Shown here piece after piece: positions 20,273-30,054 of a DNA stretch of 64,000 nucleotides. The notes beneath the pieces were generated by a model. It searched no databases and had not been told where the DNA came from. It saw nothing but the letters and a program-made list of their open reading frames with translations. The translations under genes were made by a program, and so were the position numbers. Source of the stretch: Trypanosoma brucei gambiense DAL972 (taxonomy: Eukaryota; Euglenozoa; Kinetoplastea; Trypanosomatida; Trypanosomatidae); the NCBI RefSeq assembly GCF_000210295.1, contig NC_026734.1, positions 186,001 to 250,000 of the forward strand, read 5' to 3'. The first letter of the stretch is position 1. Every line of letters starts with the position of its first letter.

Positions 20273-21432
20273 GAATGCCTCACGCGGGGGAACCCTTAAG
20301 TGTAATTTCGTGTAAAAAGCTAACAAAAGAAAAAAAAAGGAGAGTTATTCACATACAAAGGTAAGAGAGAGTGAGAGAAAAAAAAGGAGTATCAATCAGG
20401 GGGAGACACTTAATTCCTGCCTCGTGGTTCATCCGAACGCGGCCCTCCAGGGAGCTGTGTTAAGTTTGGCTCTGAACCATTGTAGGTACTGCGCTGTGAG
20501 CGTAAAAGCGTATCGCAGTTTGGGGGGGGAGAAGGAAAGGTTCCGCAATGCTACGTTTGCGCTCGTTTCACATACAGTCGCGTCATATGGTGCTGTACGC
20601 ATTTATATGGGAGATTGGACGGCTGATGCTACAGCGAAAGCCCCATTCTGCGTTGCTATACACATGTGTGCACCGAGCGCACTTCTCCTTTTTTTAAAAA
20701 AGTGGTAGGGTGAAGGCTGGGAGAAGTGCCCTGTTTGATGGGTGCCTCATGTCAACGGTGGGTTCTAGCGCAGCTGAAGTAGGTTGGTGATCTCAGCTTA
20801 TAAAACAATATGTTTCTTATTCACTGTGGAAGCTTTATTACCTTCCGTATGTTCTTCCTTTTAAAATTTAACTGTTATTATTGTTGTTATTATTATCAAT
20901 TTTGGTGACTTCCAGCATTCATAGAACACTGTGTATATGTGACGACATCTAGTTTACCGTGCTACGGTTTGGAGGAGATGATGCAGCCACCCCACTTGGA
21001 GGTTGAGTGAGTGTGCTGCCCCACGTTTGAACCCGATCCATGAGCATTCACTAATCAATCAACCATCAGGTTATTGTTTATTATGTCGTGCCCCTCGGTA
21101 GCTCTCTGAATGTTTCAGCGCGTTGTCTTCTCTCTTCCCTTCAATGGTTCTCTATGTTTTTCCCATACGCTGCGCACGCTTGTGAATTTCGCACTTCAAA
21201 TAAGCGGCAACGCGGTAAAATAGGGGAGAAAGTGAAAAGGGGCGGAGAGGATACCCAGGGACCAAGTTGTATCCGTGCATGGTGGTTTGTTAAAACCAGT
21301 GATAACCGATTGACCGTGTGTTCATAAGGATAGCAAAGTGACTTCGTCGATATACACACAGACAAAAGCGCGCGCAGTTAAGCTAAAATAGGTGATAACT
21401 ATTAGTGGCAGGTGACCAAGAAAGTACCACCA
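20273..21432. other. Intergenic spacer, 1.2 kb
   Basis: Less T-rich than other spacers. The 94-codon frame at 20424-20708 ends in poly-T-derived residues and has no recognisable features. No RNA gene recognised. Confidence 0.6.
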
Positions 21433-22245
21433 ATGCAGCGCGATGTGTACGCGTCGCTCATTAAGAAGCGGCACAAACAAATGGTCCCGCTGTTGATCCA
21501 CCAGGTCTCCGGCGACATCACCCGTGAGAATATTTTTGACGAAGTCTTTCATGGCTACAAACTTCGTCGGATTGTTCTGATGACGCACATGGCTGCAACA
21601 CCTGCTACGCTTCCGAGACTCCCGCGTGATATCATTGTGTCCGACTTTGACAAGCTGAGAGCCATTCACCAACCACACTTTCACTACAAACTACTTCCCC
21701 TTCTGTGCACTGACTTTGAGGCGTTTTCTGCGCTTCAGGGAATTTGTGCGAGCGCCAACTCACCGTTTACAATAGAAGACCGCAAGGACCCTCAGGGGCT
21801 AACGCATCGGCTCTCCAATGGCTGTTCGGAGCGTCAAGCGTTGTGCGAATTTTTTGACCCCCATATCGCACCAGCAGAGAAGCTTGTGCCGGTGTTCTCA
21901 CGCAAACTCCCTATTTCCGCCGTCGTATTTGATGGTTTGCTCCTCAAGCAAAACTATCCTAAGGTGGCCGCATTGCTCACAGTCCATGAGGCCGCTTCAG
22001 AGAAAAGTATAATAGAACGTGCTATCATGAGAGACTTCTTTGTGTCACCGCTGTATACCAAGGTGAGTGGTAACAGCGACGTGGCTCAGTCACTCCGCCT
22101 GGTGCATCATTGCACGCACTTCATGGCTCTTAAGCGTGCGGTAGGTAGCGATGCTCCCAGTAGGCAGTCACTAATGCGACTCGCTGCGGAGAAGAAGTTG
22201 TTTATGTACGAAAAAATCGGCGACGAGTACCAATTCGTTCACTGA
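21433..22245 (+). CDS. Conserved-looking protein of unknown function, 270 aa
   Basis: Starts at the ATG at 21433 (an in-frame GTG seven codons earlier is ignored). The protein is evenly mixed in composition with no low-complexity runs, which favours a real folded protein. It contains many His and Leu residues, no transmembrane segment and no motif that I recognise. The basic start MQRDVYASLIKKRHKQM could be a short mitochondrial presequence, but this is weak. Segments that look like buried strands include RRIVLMTHM and ISAVVFDGLLL. The C-terminus (KLFMYEKIGDEYQFVH) is short and mixed. It follows the TruD-like gene after 1.2 kb; there is no contextual hint to its role. Confidence 0.8.
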   Translation: MQRDVYASLIKKRHKQMVPLLIHQVSGDITRENIFDEVFHGYKLRRIVLMTHMAATPATLPRLPRDIIVSDFDKLRAIHQPHFHYKLLPLLCTDFEAFSALQGICASANSPFTIEDRKDPQGLTHRLSNGCSERQALCEFFDPHIAPAEKLVPVFSRKLPISAVVFDGLLLKQNYPKVAALLTVHEAASEKSIIERAIMRDFFVSPLYTKVSGNSDVAQSLRLVHHCTHFMALKRAVGSDAPSRQSLMRLAAEKKLFMYEKIGDEYQFVH

Positions 22246-22982
22246 CCAGCGACTTGACCAATGAAAAGGGACCAGCTGGTTGAGGGGAAGTGGATATAGC
22301 GGCTGCAGTGGTATGAGGCAATGCCTCGATTATTGTGTTTGGTACGGATGTTTGCGTCATTGGTTATGCATACATAAGTAGTTTGTCACAGATATTTTAA
22401 AGAAAGCAGCGCAGATGCGTTTCTACATGCTTACCTATCTGACGAAACGGTGGAGCGGCGGTGTGTGAACAGCGCATACGGGTCTGTTTCCGCCGCATTG
22501 AACTGTGTGTCTGCAAGTTGGGATAAAATGAGCGGGGAAGTGCGTGGCTCACCAACCCTTACAAAATAACCCTTCGAAGTATTATGAACTTTCAAACATT
22601 TGTTACAACCCTTTCTCATCAAATTGTGCTGTGCAGCTTTCCCTATTTATTTGAGTTAAACCGGACAATCTCACTAGTCCCTATTTGTTTCTGCGTTGTT
22701 ATATTTCTGATGGAAGAGTAGGGGGAGCCCTTAAGTAGTGTGGAAAATTGAGATAACTGGTGCCCAAAGTTTTTTTTTTAAGGAGCTGAAAGAATATATC
22801 TATATACATTCAAAAGGCGTTTGTGGCATCACATTACCACAGCAGGGTGCGAGGACTACATCTCGGCGAGGCGGAGGAAGCTACGGAGAAGTCCTGCAGT
22901 TACGGCCCAGTAGTTAAAAACTTGTAAGTGATAGTAAGAAAGGGAGAGGGCTGTTGTTACTTGGCTGTTCATAATCTCTTAC
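22246..22982. other. Intergenic spacer upstream of the DDX51-like helicase
   Basis: Mixed-composition spacer with a poly-T block near 22770 and purine-rich sequence just before the next start. No coding frame or RNA gene recognised. Confidence 0.6.
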
Positions 22983-25202
22983 ATGCTAAGTCCCTGGAAT
23001 GATTGTGTGGGAGATGATCATCAATGGATTCTTAAACCGCTGCAAAACCGACTTCGCTATGAAAGGCCGCTACCCGTCCAGCAGGCGGTGGTTCCAACGG
23101 TTCGGCGGGCATTGCTGAGTGGATTGCCGATGGATGTTTGCCTCACCGCTCCAACTGGTAGTGGAAAGACCCTGTGTTATCTCCTTCCTCTCTTACAAAT
23201 GATTACCGAGGCTAAGAAGGGCACCAACCACACACGTCTTCTCGCATTGGTGCTGGTACCCACAAAGGCCTTAGGCCAGCAGGTGACGCACGAACTGCAA
23301 CGACTTACCCGTGGAACAACCATAACTACTGTCTCGCTCTGTGATGAAATGAGTGTAAAAGAGGAGGCTGCAGCGTTAGTACGGACTGCTCGTCTTGTGG
23401 GAAGCGGTACACATCAAACACAGGGCCACTACAGAAATGTGCCCTACATGAACATCTACAATGGCGATAGTGTTTCCCTCCCGAGCAACGCCGCTGGTGT
23501 GGCACACAATGAAGATGAATCTGAGGATGGTGCAAGTGGTAGTGATGGTGGTAATGGTGAGGAAGTGGGATATGACTCCATGGTGGACTCTTCTCTTCAC
23601 TACTACTCACGTGCAGATATTGTAATATCAACGCCACAGCGTCTGCTTCGCCATCTTGATGGCACTCCCGGCTTCACACTCCTGCACCTCCGTCTATTAG
23701 TTATCGATGAGGCAGATCAAGTTCTCTCCGGGAACTTTGCCAACTTCGTGGCGAAAGTGGTTGAACGATTCGAGGAGGAGCAAGCGTCACGCGTTGGTAG
23801 CACCGGAGACCGACGGCGGCTTACGCAATTAACATATAGTCTCCATAAATTCCTCTGTTCTGCAACATTGTCGTCGCATATTACGCGAATTTCGGAGGTT
23901 CGTCTGCGAAATTGCCGGCATTTCACATTGGACAGTTTCGGGACCGAAATTCAGCGGGAGGATGAAGGAGAACCCCTTCCACTTCCATCAACGGATGACA
24001 CAGGGAGTAAAAAGAAGAACAAGCGGGATCAGGAGAGAGGAAACGCCAACACTAAGAATAAAAGAGGGGACGATGTGGGTAAAGGGGGCGAAGAAGACTC
24101 TTGTGAAGATGGCAATGAGGAAGTGAAACTGCCACTTTCTCGGCAGCAACTGGTGCGCACTTCGTTCGCACTTCCACCACGTCTTCAAGAGCACGTTGTC
24201 TTTGTGGAGGATTGGTACCGACACGCTGTTTTACTAAAACTCGTCCGGGCAATTGTCGACAAGCAAAAGAAGGCTGAAGCACTTGTTGAAGAACATAAGA
24301 GGCGGGAAGAAGGTCTAGCGGCGCAAGATGATGAAAGTGAAGGCACTGGCCTCGGAAGCAATGATTACGGTACTTTTAGTCGTGAAAATGTCAGGGAGTG
24401 CGAAAGCACCGAGTTTCGGGCTTTGCCACATCGAAGGCGTGGAGCCTCAAAACTTGTCGGAGCATCTGATCCTTCCTACCCATCATGTGATGATGACGCT
24501 GGTAGGCGCATTGTCATTTTCTGCCGCTCTGCTGATGAGGCACGTGTGATGGGTCACTTTCTTCTCTCGGCAGGGGTTCAGGCGACGGAGTTCACGACTC
24601 TCGCCACCGAAAGTGAGCGGCGCCGTGCACTTCTTAAATCCCGTCCCGATTCGTGTGTTGTTGCCTCTGATGCCCTCATGCGTGGTGTGGATGTGCCAAA
24701 TGTCGGCCATGTGATTATGTACAATCCTCCGGAAACCCTTTCCCAATACGTCCATCGCGCGGGGCGTACTGCCCGGGCTATGCGGGCCGGTCACTTACAT
24801 TTACTTTTACAAAAGCTTGGACCTAGTGGAACCATGAAGGATGGGGAGGTGGCTATGTTTAAAGCAATTAGTGCCGCCGTGTCTCGGATGCAACCAGTGC
24901 GGTACGAACGCCACTTTTTTATGTTTGATGTTGCACCCACTCAGTTGGGTAAAGTCGCGATTGAGTCCAGTCCTGAAGGTGGAAATAATGGGGAGGGTCG
25001 TGGTTTGGTGAAGGACAAGGCACGATTACTCATTGAGGAAGCGGATGGATATCTGAAGGAAACGCAATTGCGGTTAACGGGTCGCTGGGTGTCGGCACTT
25101 GAAAGCGCTCGGAGGGGTGACGCCGTGGGAAATAAGCCGTCGTCAGCGACATTTGGTGGCTCGAGGAGGTTTATATCACAAACAAAGAGAGAACGTGGCT
25201 GA
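22983..25202 (+). CDS. DEAD-box RNA helicase, DDX51/Dbp6-like
   Basis: A 739-aa protein with all core helicase motifs: the Q-like region LPVQQAVVPTV, Walker A APTGSGKT at 56-63, motif Ia VPTKALGQQ, STPQRLL, DEAD at 242-245, SAT at 293-295, and in the second RecA domain IVIFCRSADEA, VASDALMRGVDVPN and motif VI HRAGRTAR at 591-598. The order P-V-Q before motif I, the STPQRL motif and the short MRGVDVP segment resemble Dbp6/DDX51, which acts on the early 60S pre-ribosome in the nucleolus. Charged inserts occur between Ia and Ib (about 165-205, Asp/Ser/Gly) and between the RecA domains (about 335-385, Lys/Glu/Asp-rich). The subfamily call is moderate; the helicase call is secure. Confidence 0.93.
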   Translation: MLSPWNDCVGDDHQWILKPLQNRLRYERPLPVQQAVVPTVRRALLSGLPMDVCLTAPTGSGKTLCYLLPLLQMITEAKKGTNHTRLLALVLVPTKALGQQVTHELQRLTRGTTITTVSLCDEMSVKEEAAALVRTARLVGSGTHQTQGHYRNVPYMNIYNGDSVSLPSNAAGVAHNEDESEDGASGSDGGNGEEVGYDSMVDSSLHYYSRADIVISTPQRLLRHLDGTPGFTLLHLRLLVIDEADQVLSGNFANFVAKVVERFEEEQASRVGSTGDRRRLTQLTYSLHKFLCSATLSSHITRISEVRLRNCRHFTLDSFGTEIQREDEGEPLPLPSTDDTGSKKKNKRDQERGNANTKNKRGDDVGKGGEEDSCEDGNEEVKLPLSRQQLVRTSFALPPRLQEHVVFVEDWYRHAVLLKLVRAIVDKQKKAEALVEEHKRREEGLAAQDDESEGTGLGSNDYGTFSRENVRECESTEFRALPHRRRGASKLVGASDPSYPSCDDDAGRRIVIFCRSADEARVMGHFLLSAGVQATEFTTLATESERRRALLKSRPDSCVVASDALMRGVDVPNVGHVIMYNPPETLSQYVHRAGRTARAMRAGHLHLLLQKLGPSGTMKDGEVAMFKAISAAVSRMQPVRYERHFFMFDVAPTQLGKVAIESSPEGGNNGEGRGLVKDKARLLIEEADGYLKETQLRLTGRWVSALESARRGDAVGNKPSSATFGGSRRFISQTKRERG

Positions 25203-25701
25203 AGAAAATGAAGGGGGAAGATGGGAGAACGTGCCTGTTTTTCCGCTACGCACGTGAGAACCTGACCTGAAATTGCCATCAAGGTCCCTGGAGCATGAAG
25301 GGCAACCCCACCAGAAAAGGGAGGGTGTTTTGTGTTGGTGTGGTTATCGTTTAAATTACCAGGGCAAGCAGGTGCAGATAAATACGTTATAAAAAAAAAA
25401 GTCTAAAAGGAAACAGAAAGGAAAAAACATTCAGTAAATTTGTTACACGCTACACTCGAAAAAAGTACGTGGGAAAATAGCACCGTGGAACATCATGTCG
25501 TCACATTTTTGTTTCATATGCTTTGAAAAACGTCACTTCCTGTGTTTTCCCGGTACTTTCCCTTTTCTTTTTTCCTTATCTTACCTTCGCACCGTTGAGG
25601 CTCCGGTAGGCTGATCTCTTTCTTGTTGATTTACGTGGAGTTTTTTTTTTAAATTATTTTGTATACGCGTGTATATAAACATATACGTTTTGCTGATTGC
25701 A
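25203..25701. other. Intergenic spacer upstream of the first Elf1-like gene
   Basis: Contains an A-run near 25392, a pyrimidine-rich block at 25540-25585 and a T-run at 25641. The in-frame GTG extension of the next ORF across 25669-25701 is not used. Confidence 0.65.
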
Positions 25702-26184
25702 ATGGGTGGAACGAAGAAAAAGGCAACGGTGCCTATTAAGAAGGAAAGTAAATACAAGATTCCTTCTCATTTTGATTGTCCCTTTTGCGACGCAAAGAAA
25801 TCCATTGCCGTGAGGTTGAAACGCAGCGATGGCTTGGCGTCGGTGCACTGTCGTGTGTGTCGTGTTGGGGAAAATAGGCATTATAACTTCTCACCGTTGG
25901 AGAAGCCTGTGGACGTTTTTTTCCGCTTTCGTGAAGAATTGATGGAAAAGGATCACGAACTTTTGCGGGCACACAACGTTGAAACGGGAGCTATGGCCGC
26001 CCGCACTGGCCTTGCACAACTTGCGCCAAAAAATAGACAACAGGCAACGCTTGAAGAGGACATGGCCTCGGCGGAACCAAGCGATTATGACAACTTTTTA
26101 AGCACGGTAGAAAATATTAGCAGGTCTGCCCTCCTGGCATCTGATATCCATGTCGATAGTGAGTACGATGAGCCGCTGTTTTGA
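25702..26184 (+). CDS. ELOF1: Elf1/ELOF1-type zinc-ribbon transcription elongation factor (copy A)
   Basis: A 160-aa protein. After a basic start (MGGTKKKATVPIKKESKYK) comes a zinc ribbon with Cys26, Cys29, Cys50 and Cys53, spaced C-x2-C-x20-C-x2-C exactly as in Elf1. It is followed by the family's PVDVFFRFREEL segment (canonical PVDVYSDWIDAC). Elf1 binds RNA polymerase II near the downstream DNA and helps transcription through chromatin and transcription-coupled repair. The ordinary family length is about 80-90 aa; here a tail of about 80 residues is added, acidic toward the end (DIHVDSEYDEP). A second, longer relative lies about 8.5 kb downstream. Confidence 0.88.
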   Translation: MGGTKKKATVPIKKESKYKIPSHFDCPFCDAKKSIAVRLKRSDGLASVHCRVCRVGENRHYNFSPLEKPVDVFFRFREELMEKDHELLRAHNVETGAMAARTGLAQLAPKNRQQATLEEDMASAEPSDYDNFLSTVENISRSALLASDIHVDSEYDEPLF

Positions 26185-26773
26185 CCAGAAACGGGGGGGG
26201 GGGGAAAGAGAAGATAAACGTGAGGGATGATGAGACACGTATCGGCGGACCCCTTTTGTGGAACAGGGTGAAGTGCCCCATCAACAACGGAAAGGGGTGA
26301 AACAGAACGTTAGCAAACTCCGATGGTGTCACCATCCGGGAATGGACCGTTGAGGTCGGCGGTGCGTTACGAGCTGCGCATTTCATCTTTTATATGTTCC
26401 GTTTATGTTTTTTGTCTGCGAAAGAGGGATGGGATGGACGGATGGTGAGTGGGCGTTGTGAACCTGGACACAGTGGCTGCGTTGGGGTCAATGCAAATGA
26501 TCGAGACTCCATGCGAGTGGTACTTTTTCTTTTGTTTTTATCAACTTGCAGAGTTACTTTCACCTCCATCAAACACTTCAAAATCACCTCTTTTCTTCTT
26601 CGGTGTATTTTGTGTGCCTCTTCGGGACCTGCATTTCAGGTCGCCAAGCGTTGTCCCTGCTTGTCAAAGTAATTGATTACGCTGTGTTTGCTGAGTGGGG
26701 CTCAGGAATTGGGAAATAAAATTTTGTAGAAACACGGTTCTTTACATACCACTTCTTCATTGCATGTAAGCCC
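26185..26773. other. Intergenic spacer upstream of the RING gene
   Basis: Begins with a G-run (26192-26203). A 92-codon frame at 26394-26672 shifts between unrelated compositions and is judged non-coding. Pyrimidine-rich sequence at 26520-26600 may serve as a splice signal. Confidence 0.6.
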
Positions 26774-27826
26774 ATGAAGTTTCTTGTTGTCGATGGTGAT
26801 TGGCCCGTAACTCCGTACACACTCACCCGTTCTGAATTAGTGTCACATTCAGTGGAGGAAGCAGACGGGGGTAGTGAAGGCGGTCAACTTATTATTCATG
26901 GCCATACGCTTGTTGCCCTCTGCCAGCAGCAGTTGAACACCTCGGTTGTAAGAGTGCGAGCAGCTCCTGATCTTTCCACATTGGGACTCACAATATTACA
27001 CGAATCTTTAAGTGATAGCACTGGAAATATTCGCCTTGTCACTCCTAAGAGTCTCACGAGGCAGGTATTTGCAGTAGATGATCTGTTAGTGCACGGAAGG
27101 CTAATTGTTTTTACCTCCCGTTGGGAATCACTCGCTTCCGCCGCCATTGTTGGCGTGAAATCTGACCGAAGGGAAGAACACGAGCTAACTCGCAGAACCA
27201 AATCCAGGCCTGAGGAAACCAAGAATAGTGGTAGGGGTAACCATGACACTTCTGTGTCGCGGCCGAGCGTGTTTTCTGGGAGAAACCGAACGGCATTGCA
27301 CAAGTTTACATGTGCTGAGACGTACTTTCAATCAATCCCCCCGGCTACGGTTCATGACTTGGATCTGTTGAATAATCTGATTCAAGCAGGAACCATTCGT
27401 CTCGACCCCCGTGTAGAAGTGTACCTCTGTACTGTGTGCGGATTCCTACCGCGTCAAACGTTTACAACATCATGCTGCGGTGCTATCATGTGCGGCGCAT
27501 GCACACCACTCATATCTACTTCCTCAGTGATGCCATCCGTCATGAGCGAAAGATATGTTTGCATAGCCTGCAAAGAGCTTCCATTTACAAGTCACACTGC
27601 CCATGTAAGCAGGGATGCAGAAGTGATGAAGCTAGTGCGTGAGCTCCGCGTGCTACATCATCCACAGCTGGCTTCGGCAGCTTCAGCCACTAGTTCCCAC
27701 GGAATGGCTGAGAAGAGTCACGCATCATTGCCCTTCCTTTTGCACTCCATGGGAATCATGCCAGCAAAACGTGATGTGGGAGGCGCCGCGGCACCCGTTC
27801 TTGGGTCGGTATTTCCAAATCCGTGA
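26774..27826 (+). CDS. C4C4 RING-finger protein resembling the RBBP6/Mpe1 RING
   Basis: A 350-aa protein. The C-terminal third has a cysteine-only RING: Cys219, Cys222, Cys234/235, Cys240, Cys243, Cys263 and Cys266, with the core C-x2-C-x11-CCG-x3-C-x2-C that is typical of RBBP6/Mpe1 RINGs. No histidine occupies the usual C3HC4 position. The N-terminal half contains beta-rich sequence ending in LIVFTSRWES; it could be a diverged ubiquitin-like (DWNN) domain, but I cannot show that, and the CCHC zinc knuckle of Mpe1 is not visible. A Lys/Arg/Glu-rich linker (about 128-160) joins the halves. A ubiquitin-ligase or 3'-end processing role is only suggested by RING type. Confidence 0.75.
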   Translation: MKFLVVDGDWPVTPYTLTRSELVSHSVEEADGGSEGGQLIIHGHTLVALCQQQLNTSVVRVRAAPDLSTLGLTILHESLSDSTGNIRLVTPKSLTRQVFAVDDLLVHGRLIVFTSRWESLASAAIVGVKSDRREEHELTRRTKSRPEETKNSGRGNHDTSVSRPSVFSGRNRTALHKFTCAETYFQSIPPATVHDLDLLNNLIQAGTIRLDPRVEVYLCTVCGFLPRQTFTTSCCGAIMCGACTPLISTSSVMPSVMSERYVCIACKELPFTSHTAHVSRDAEVMKLVRELRVLHHPQLASAASATSSHGMAEKSHASLPFLLHSMGIMPAKRDVGGAAAPVLGSVFPNP

Positions 27827-28022
27827 AAATCTACAATCAGAACCATATTCTGCCGGTTAGTTGTATACCCACATTAGTGAATATGAGGTTGGTTCTCACA
27901 TAACCATGGGGAGCCGCACACATCATCAATACCCGATAATAAACCTGTACAGCTTAATGTATACTTAAACTTCTATTGCTCTTTCCCCCCTTTTTTTACC
28001 ATTCTCACTACTGTGAACAGTA

Positions 28023-28532
28023 ATGTGGCGGGTGAAACCCTTAGTTTGGTTGGCTGCTCGAGATGTCAACACCCTCCGTACTGTCTCTTCACTTCACTCC
28101 AGAACCCGGCAAGAGGATGTCACCATCAGTGGAAATGACAAAGTGACAAGAAATAGGGGGCGTAACTACGCAGCGGCACCATCTGGATGCTTTCGCTTTG
28201 ATTTACCGACTGCATCGATGCATTCGGAACTTTCAAGAGGCCGTCGTTATGACGTACCGAAGGGAAAATCATGTAGTGGCCAATGGGCCTCAAAAGGTAA
28301 AATATGCACAACTACCAATAATGGGAGAGCTGCAGTGGGAACAGGTAAGGAACCTTCAATGGGACCGCTTCCATCTTCCCGGAGTTCCGGCACCCGATTC
28401 CCAGTTGATTATCGACGGATGAAAGAGTCTCGCAAGGTGGAGGCTGGTAATGCTGTGAATTCAACAATATCGAGTAGTGACAGCAGGGCACCGTCGAAAC
28501 GAATTAATGTTCGAGTCATCGCTTTGGAGTAA
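28023..28532 (+). CDS. Small basic protein of unknown function, 169 aa
   Basis: The ATG at 28023 opens a 169-residue frame in a 1-kb interval between two recognised genes. The N-terminus MWRVKPLVWLAARDVNTLRTV is amphipathic and Arg-containing, compatible with a mitochondrial presequence. The rest is rich in Ser, Arg, Gly, Lys and Asn and looks disordered, with no motif that I recognise. A pyrimidine tract (27968-28000) with AG at 28019-28020 lies directly before the start, supporting a real spliced mRNA. It could still be a poorly conserved or spurious ORF. Confidence 0.6.
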   Translation: MWRVKPLVWLAARDVNTLRTVSSLHSRTRQEDVTISGNDKVTRNRGRNYAAAPSGCFRFDLPTASMHSELSRGRRYDVPKGKSCSGQWASKGKICTTTNNGRAAVGTGKEPSMGPLPSSRSSGTRFPVDYRRMKESRKVEAGNAVNSTISSSDSRAPSKRINVRVIALE

Positions 28533-28847
28533 CCGGAACAAACATCGTCACCCCCTCCCTTTTATTCATCACACACATAGTTTCTTCACAGTTATTTTGT
28601 TTTCTCGTACCATTGCTCGCTCGATTGTACTCTTTTCTCTTCCTAATTTGTTTCTATTTTGCAGATTGTGGCGAGGTTGTTACCTGCCATTGGCTCACTA
28701 TGTCCCTCGTGTCCTGTCGCCGATTTACTAAAATGTTATGTTGTTGTCTGTATCACCCTAAACCAATTCTTTTTTTTTTTGATTCTTGGGCCCTCTCCAA
28801 AGGGACGTGGGCTTACCTGTTTAAGATCATGCTAATATTACGAACAC
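28533..28847. other. Intergenic spacer upstream of ECO1
   Basis: T-rich, with pyrimidine blocks at 28540-28660 and a T-run at 28769; no coding frame of merit. Confidence 0.65.
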
Positions 28848-29735
28848 ATGCACAATAGTGTTCCAGCATCCAACGCATGTTCTCCGTTTAGGGAGGAAAC
28901 CGTGTCGAAAAGAGGAAAGCGGTCACGTGGAACTGGAGGGGATGACAAAATAACTCGCGGCACGTGCTCTCAGCCGTTTAGTGTCATCACACTCCCCCCG
29001 GGAAAACTTCTCGAATGGCTGGTGTGTCCTCCCTGCCGAGTATATGATGTCAACCTTCCTCGTTCCCGTAATAATGATAATAACATATCCTCATTGCAGT
29101 GTGCCGTTTTACCGAACTTCTTTGTGGAATATGGTGGGCGCTCATACTCTTGTGTCGCAAAGGTGTGCAAACCGCTACTACGCAAGGTATTGCTGCGGGC
29201 TCTTGCGGCAGTGCGTCAAGAGATGGGCTCTGTTGACGATATCCCCCACGACTCACTTCTTGTTGTTGCTGTTTCTCCCATTAATGCCTTTTCCTCGGAG
29301 TGCATTCATGATGCATCGCGTACTGCAATGCCAAGAGCACGTGAGGGTTGTAAGATTGTGGGATTGTGCGTGGCGCGGGAACTGAGTGCGGCGCATCGAA
29401 TGCACTGTGAGTCTAATTGGTCACACGAGAAGAGTGAAGCCTCGGGTGTGGGGGCAGCCGTACAGGAGGGTCTCGGGGACTGTTGGGAGGAGGATGCCAC
29501 GCGTGTTGGAGGCACTAATAATGCGAGAAAAGCATTTTGTGGTGTGCAGCTTGTGTGGGTGGCGGATTGCTATCGGCGCCATGGCGTAGCCAAAGTACTT
29601 GTCGATACAGCGCGCCGGCACATTAGCTACGGGTTTGAGGTTCCAGTTGAACAGGTTGCTTTTTGTGAGCCGACTTCACTTGGGAAGCTGTTCGCGAAAA
29701 GCTACAGTGGACGGCCTGACTTTCTTATATTTTGA
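28848..29735 (+). CDS. ECO1: ECO1/ESCO-type cohesin N-acetyltransferase
   Basis: A 295-aa protein. The last 65 residues match the ECO1/ESCO acetyltransferase end: CGVQLVWVADCYRRHGVAK (the acetyl-CoA-binding RRxGxA loop), then VAFCEPTSLGKLFAKSY, corresponding to the family AFSDPTPDGKLFA-QY block. Family members acetylate the Smc3 head lysines to establish sister-chromatid cohesion in S phase. An internal block with KIVGLCVARELSAAHRM is the expected central acetyltransferase strand. The usual N-terminal C2H2 zinc finger seems eroded: Cys60 and Cys63 (VCPPCRVYDV) keep its first half, but the histidines are missing. The SDPT motif reads CEPT here. Residues 1-40 are basic and disordered. Confidence 0.82.
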   Translation: MHNSVPASNACSPFREETVSKRGKRSRGTGGDDKITRGTCSQPFSVITLPPGKLLEWLVCPPCRVYDVNLPRSRNNDNNISSLQCAVLPNFFVEYGGRSYSCVAKVCKPLLRKVLLRALAAVRQEMGSVDDIPHDSLLVVAVSPINAFSSECIHDASRTAMPRAREGCKIVGLCVARELSAAHRMHCESNWSHEKSEASGVGAAVQEGLGDCWEEDATRVGGTNNARKAFCGVQLVWVADCYRRHGVAKVLVDTARRHISYGFEVPVEQVAFCEPTSLGKLFAKSYSGRPDFLIF

Positions 29736-30054
29736 TGTGCGATCGAGAGTTATTACTCAGTTTAGGTGACTTCCTGGAGGATAGAAGTTAATTATTCTGT
29801 AAGTGCATTGGAGAAGGACTCTATCACATCATACCAACGTTGGTGACTCCTGTGCTGCCGTTCATTTCACATCGTCTTTCAAATTCTTTTCATCTCACCT
29901 TATTTGTTTTTTTTTTGTGTGCTATAGAGTATCATTTACTTTCTACCAGTGGGTGGAGGTACATAGCCAGCTTCTGCACTGTGGACTTCAGGATACCTGT
30001 TGATCAAATAATAAAAAAAGAAAAAATAAACCCAATAAGTTGCCACTTACCGAT
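29736..30054. other. Intergenic spacer upstream of the helical-repeat gene
   Basis: Pyrimidine-rich at 29865-29915, T-run at 29908, then an A-rich 5' UTR-like segment (30010-30030). No coding frame recognised. Confidence 0.65.

Noticed and set aside
20424..20708. 94-aa ORF between the TruD-like and unknown genes
   Set aside because: Non-ATG style context, ends in poly-T-derived residues, no motif; too weak to call.
21026..21050. GTTTGAACCCGATCC stretch reminiscent of a tRNA T-arm
   Set aside because: No paired acceptor, D or anticodon arms could be found around it.
26394..26672. 92-aa Cys-containing ORF upstream of the RING gene
   Set aside because: Cysteines do not form a metal-binding pattern, and the region overlaps the likely pyrimidine tract.
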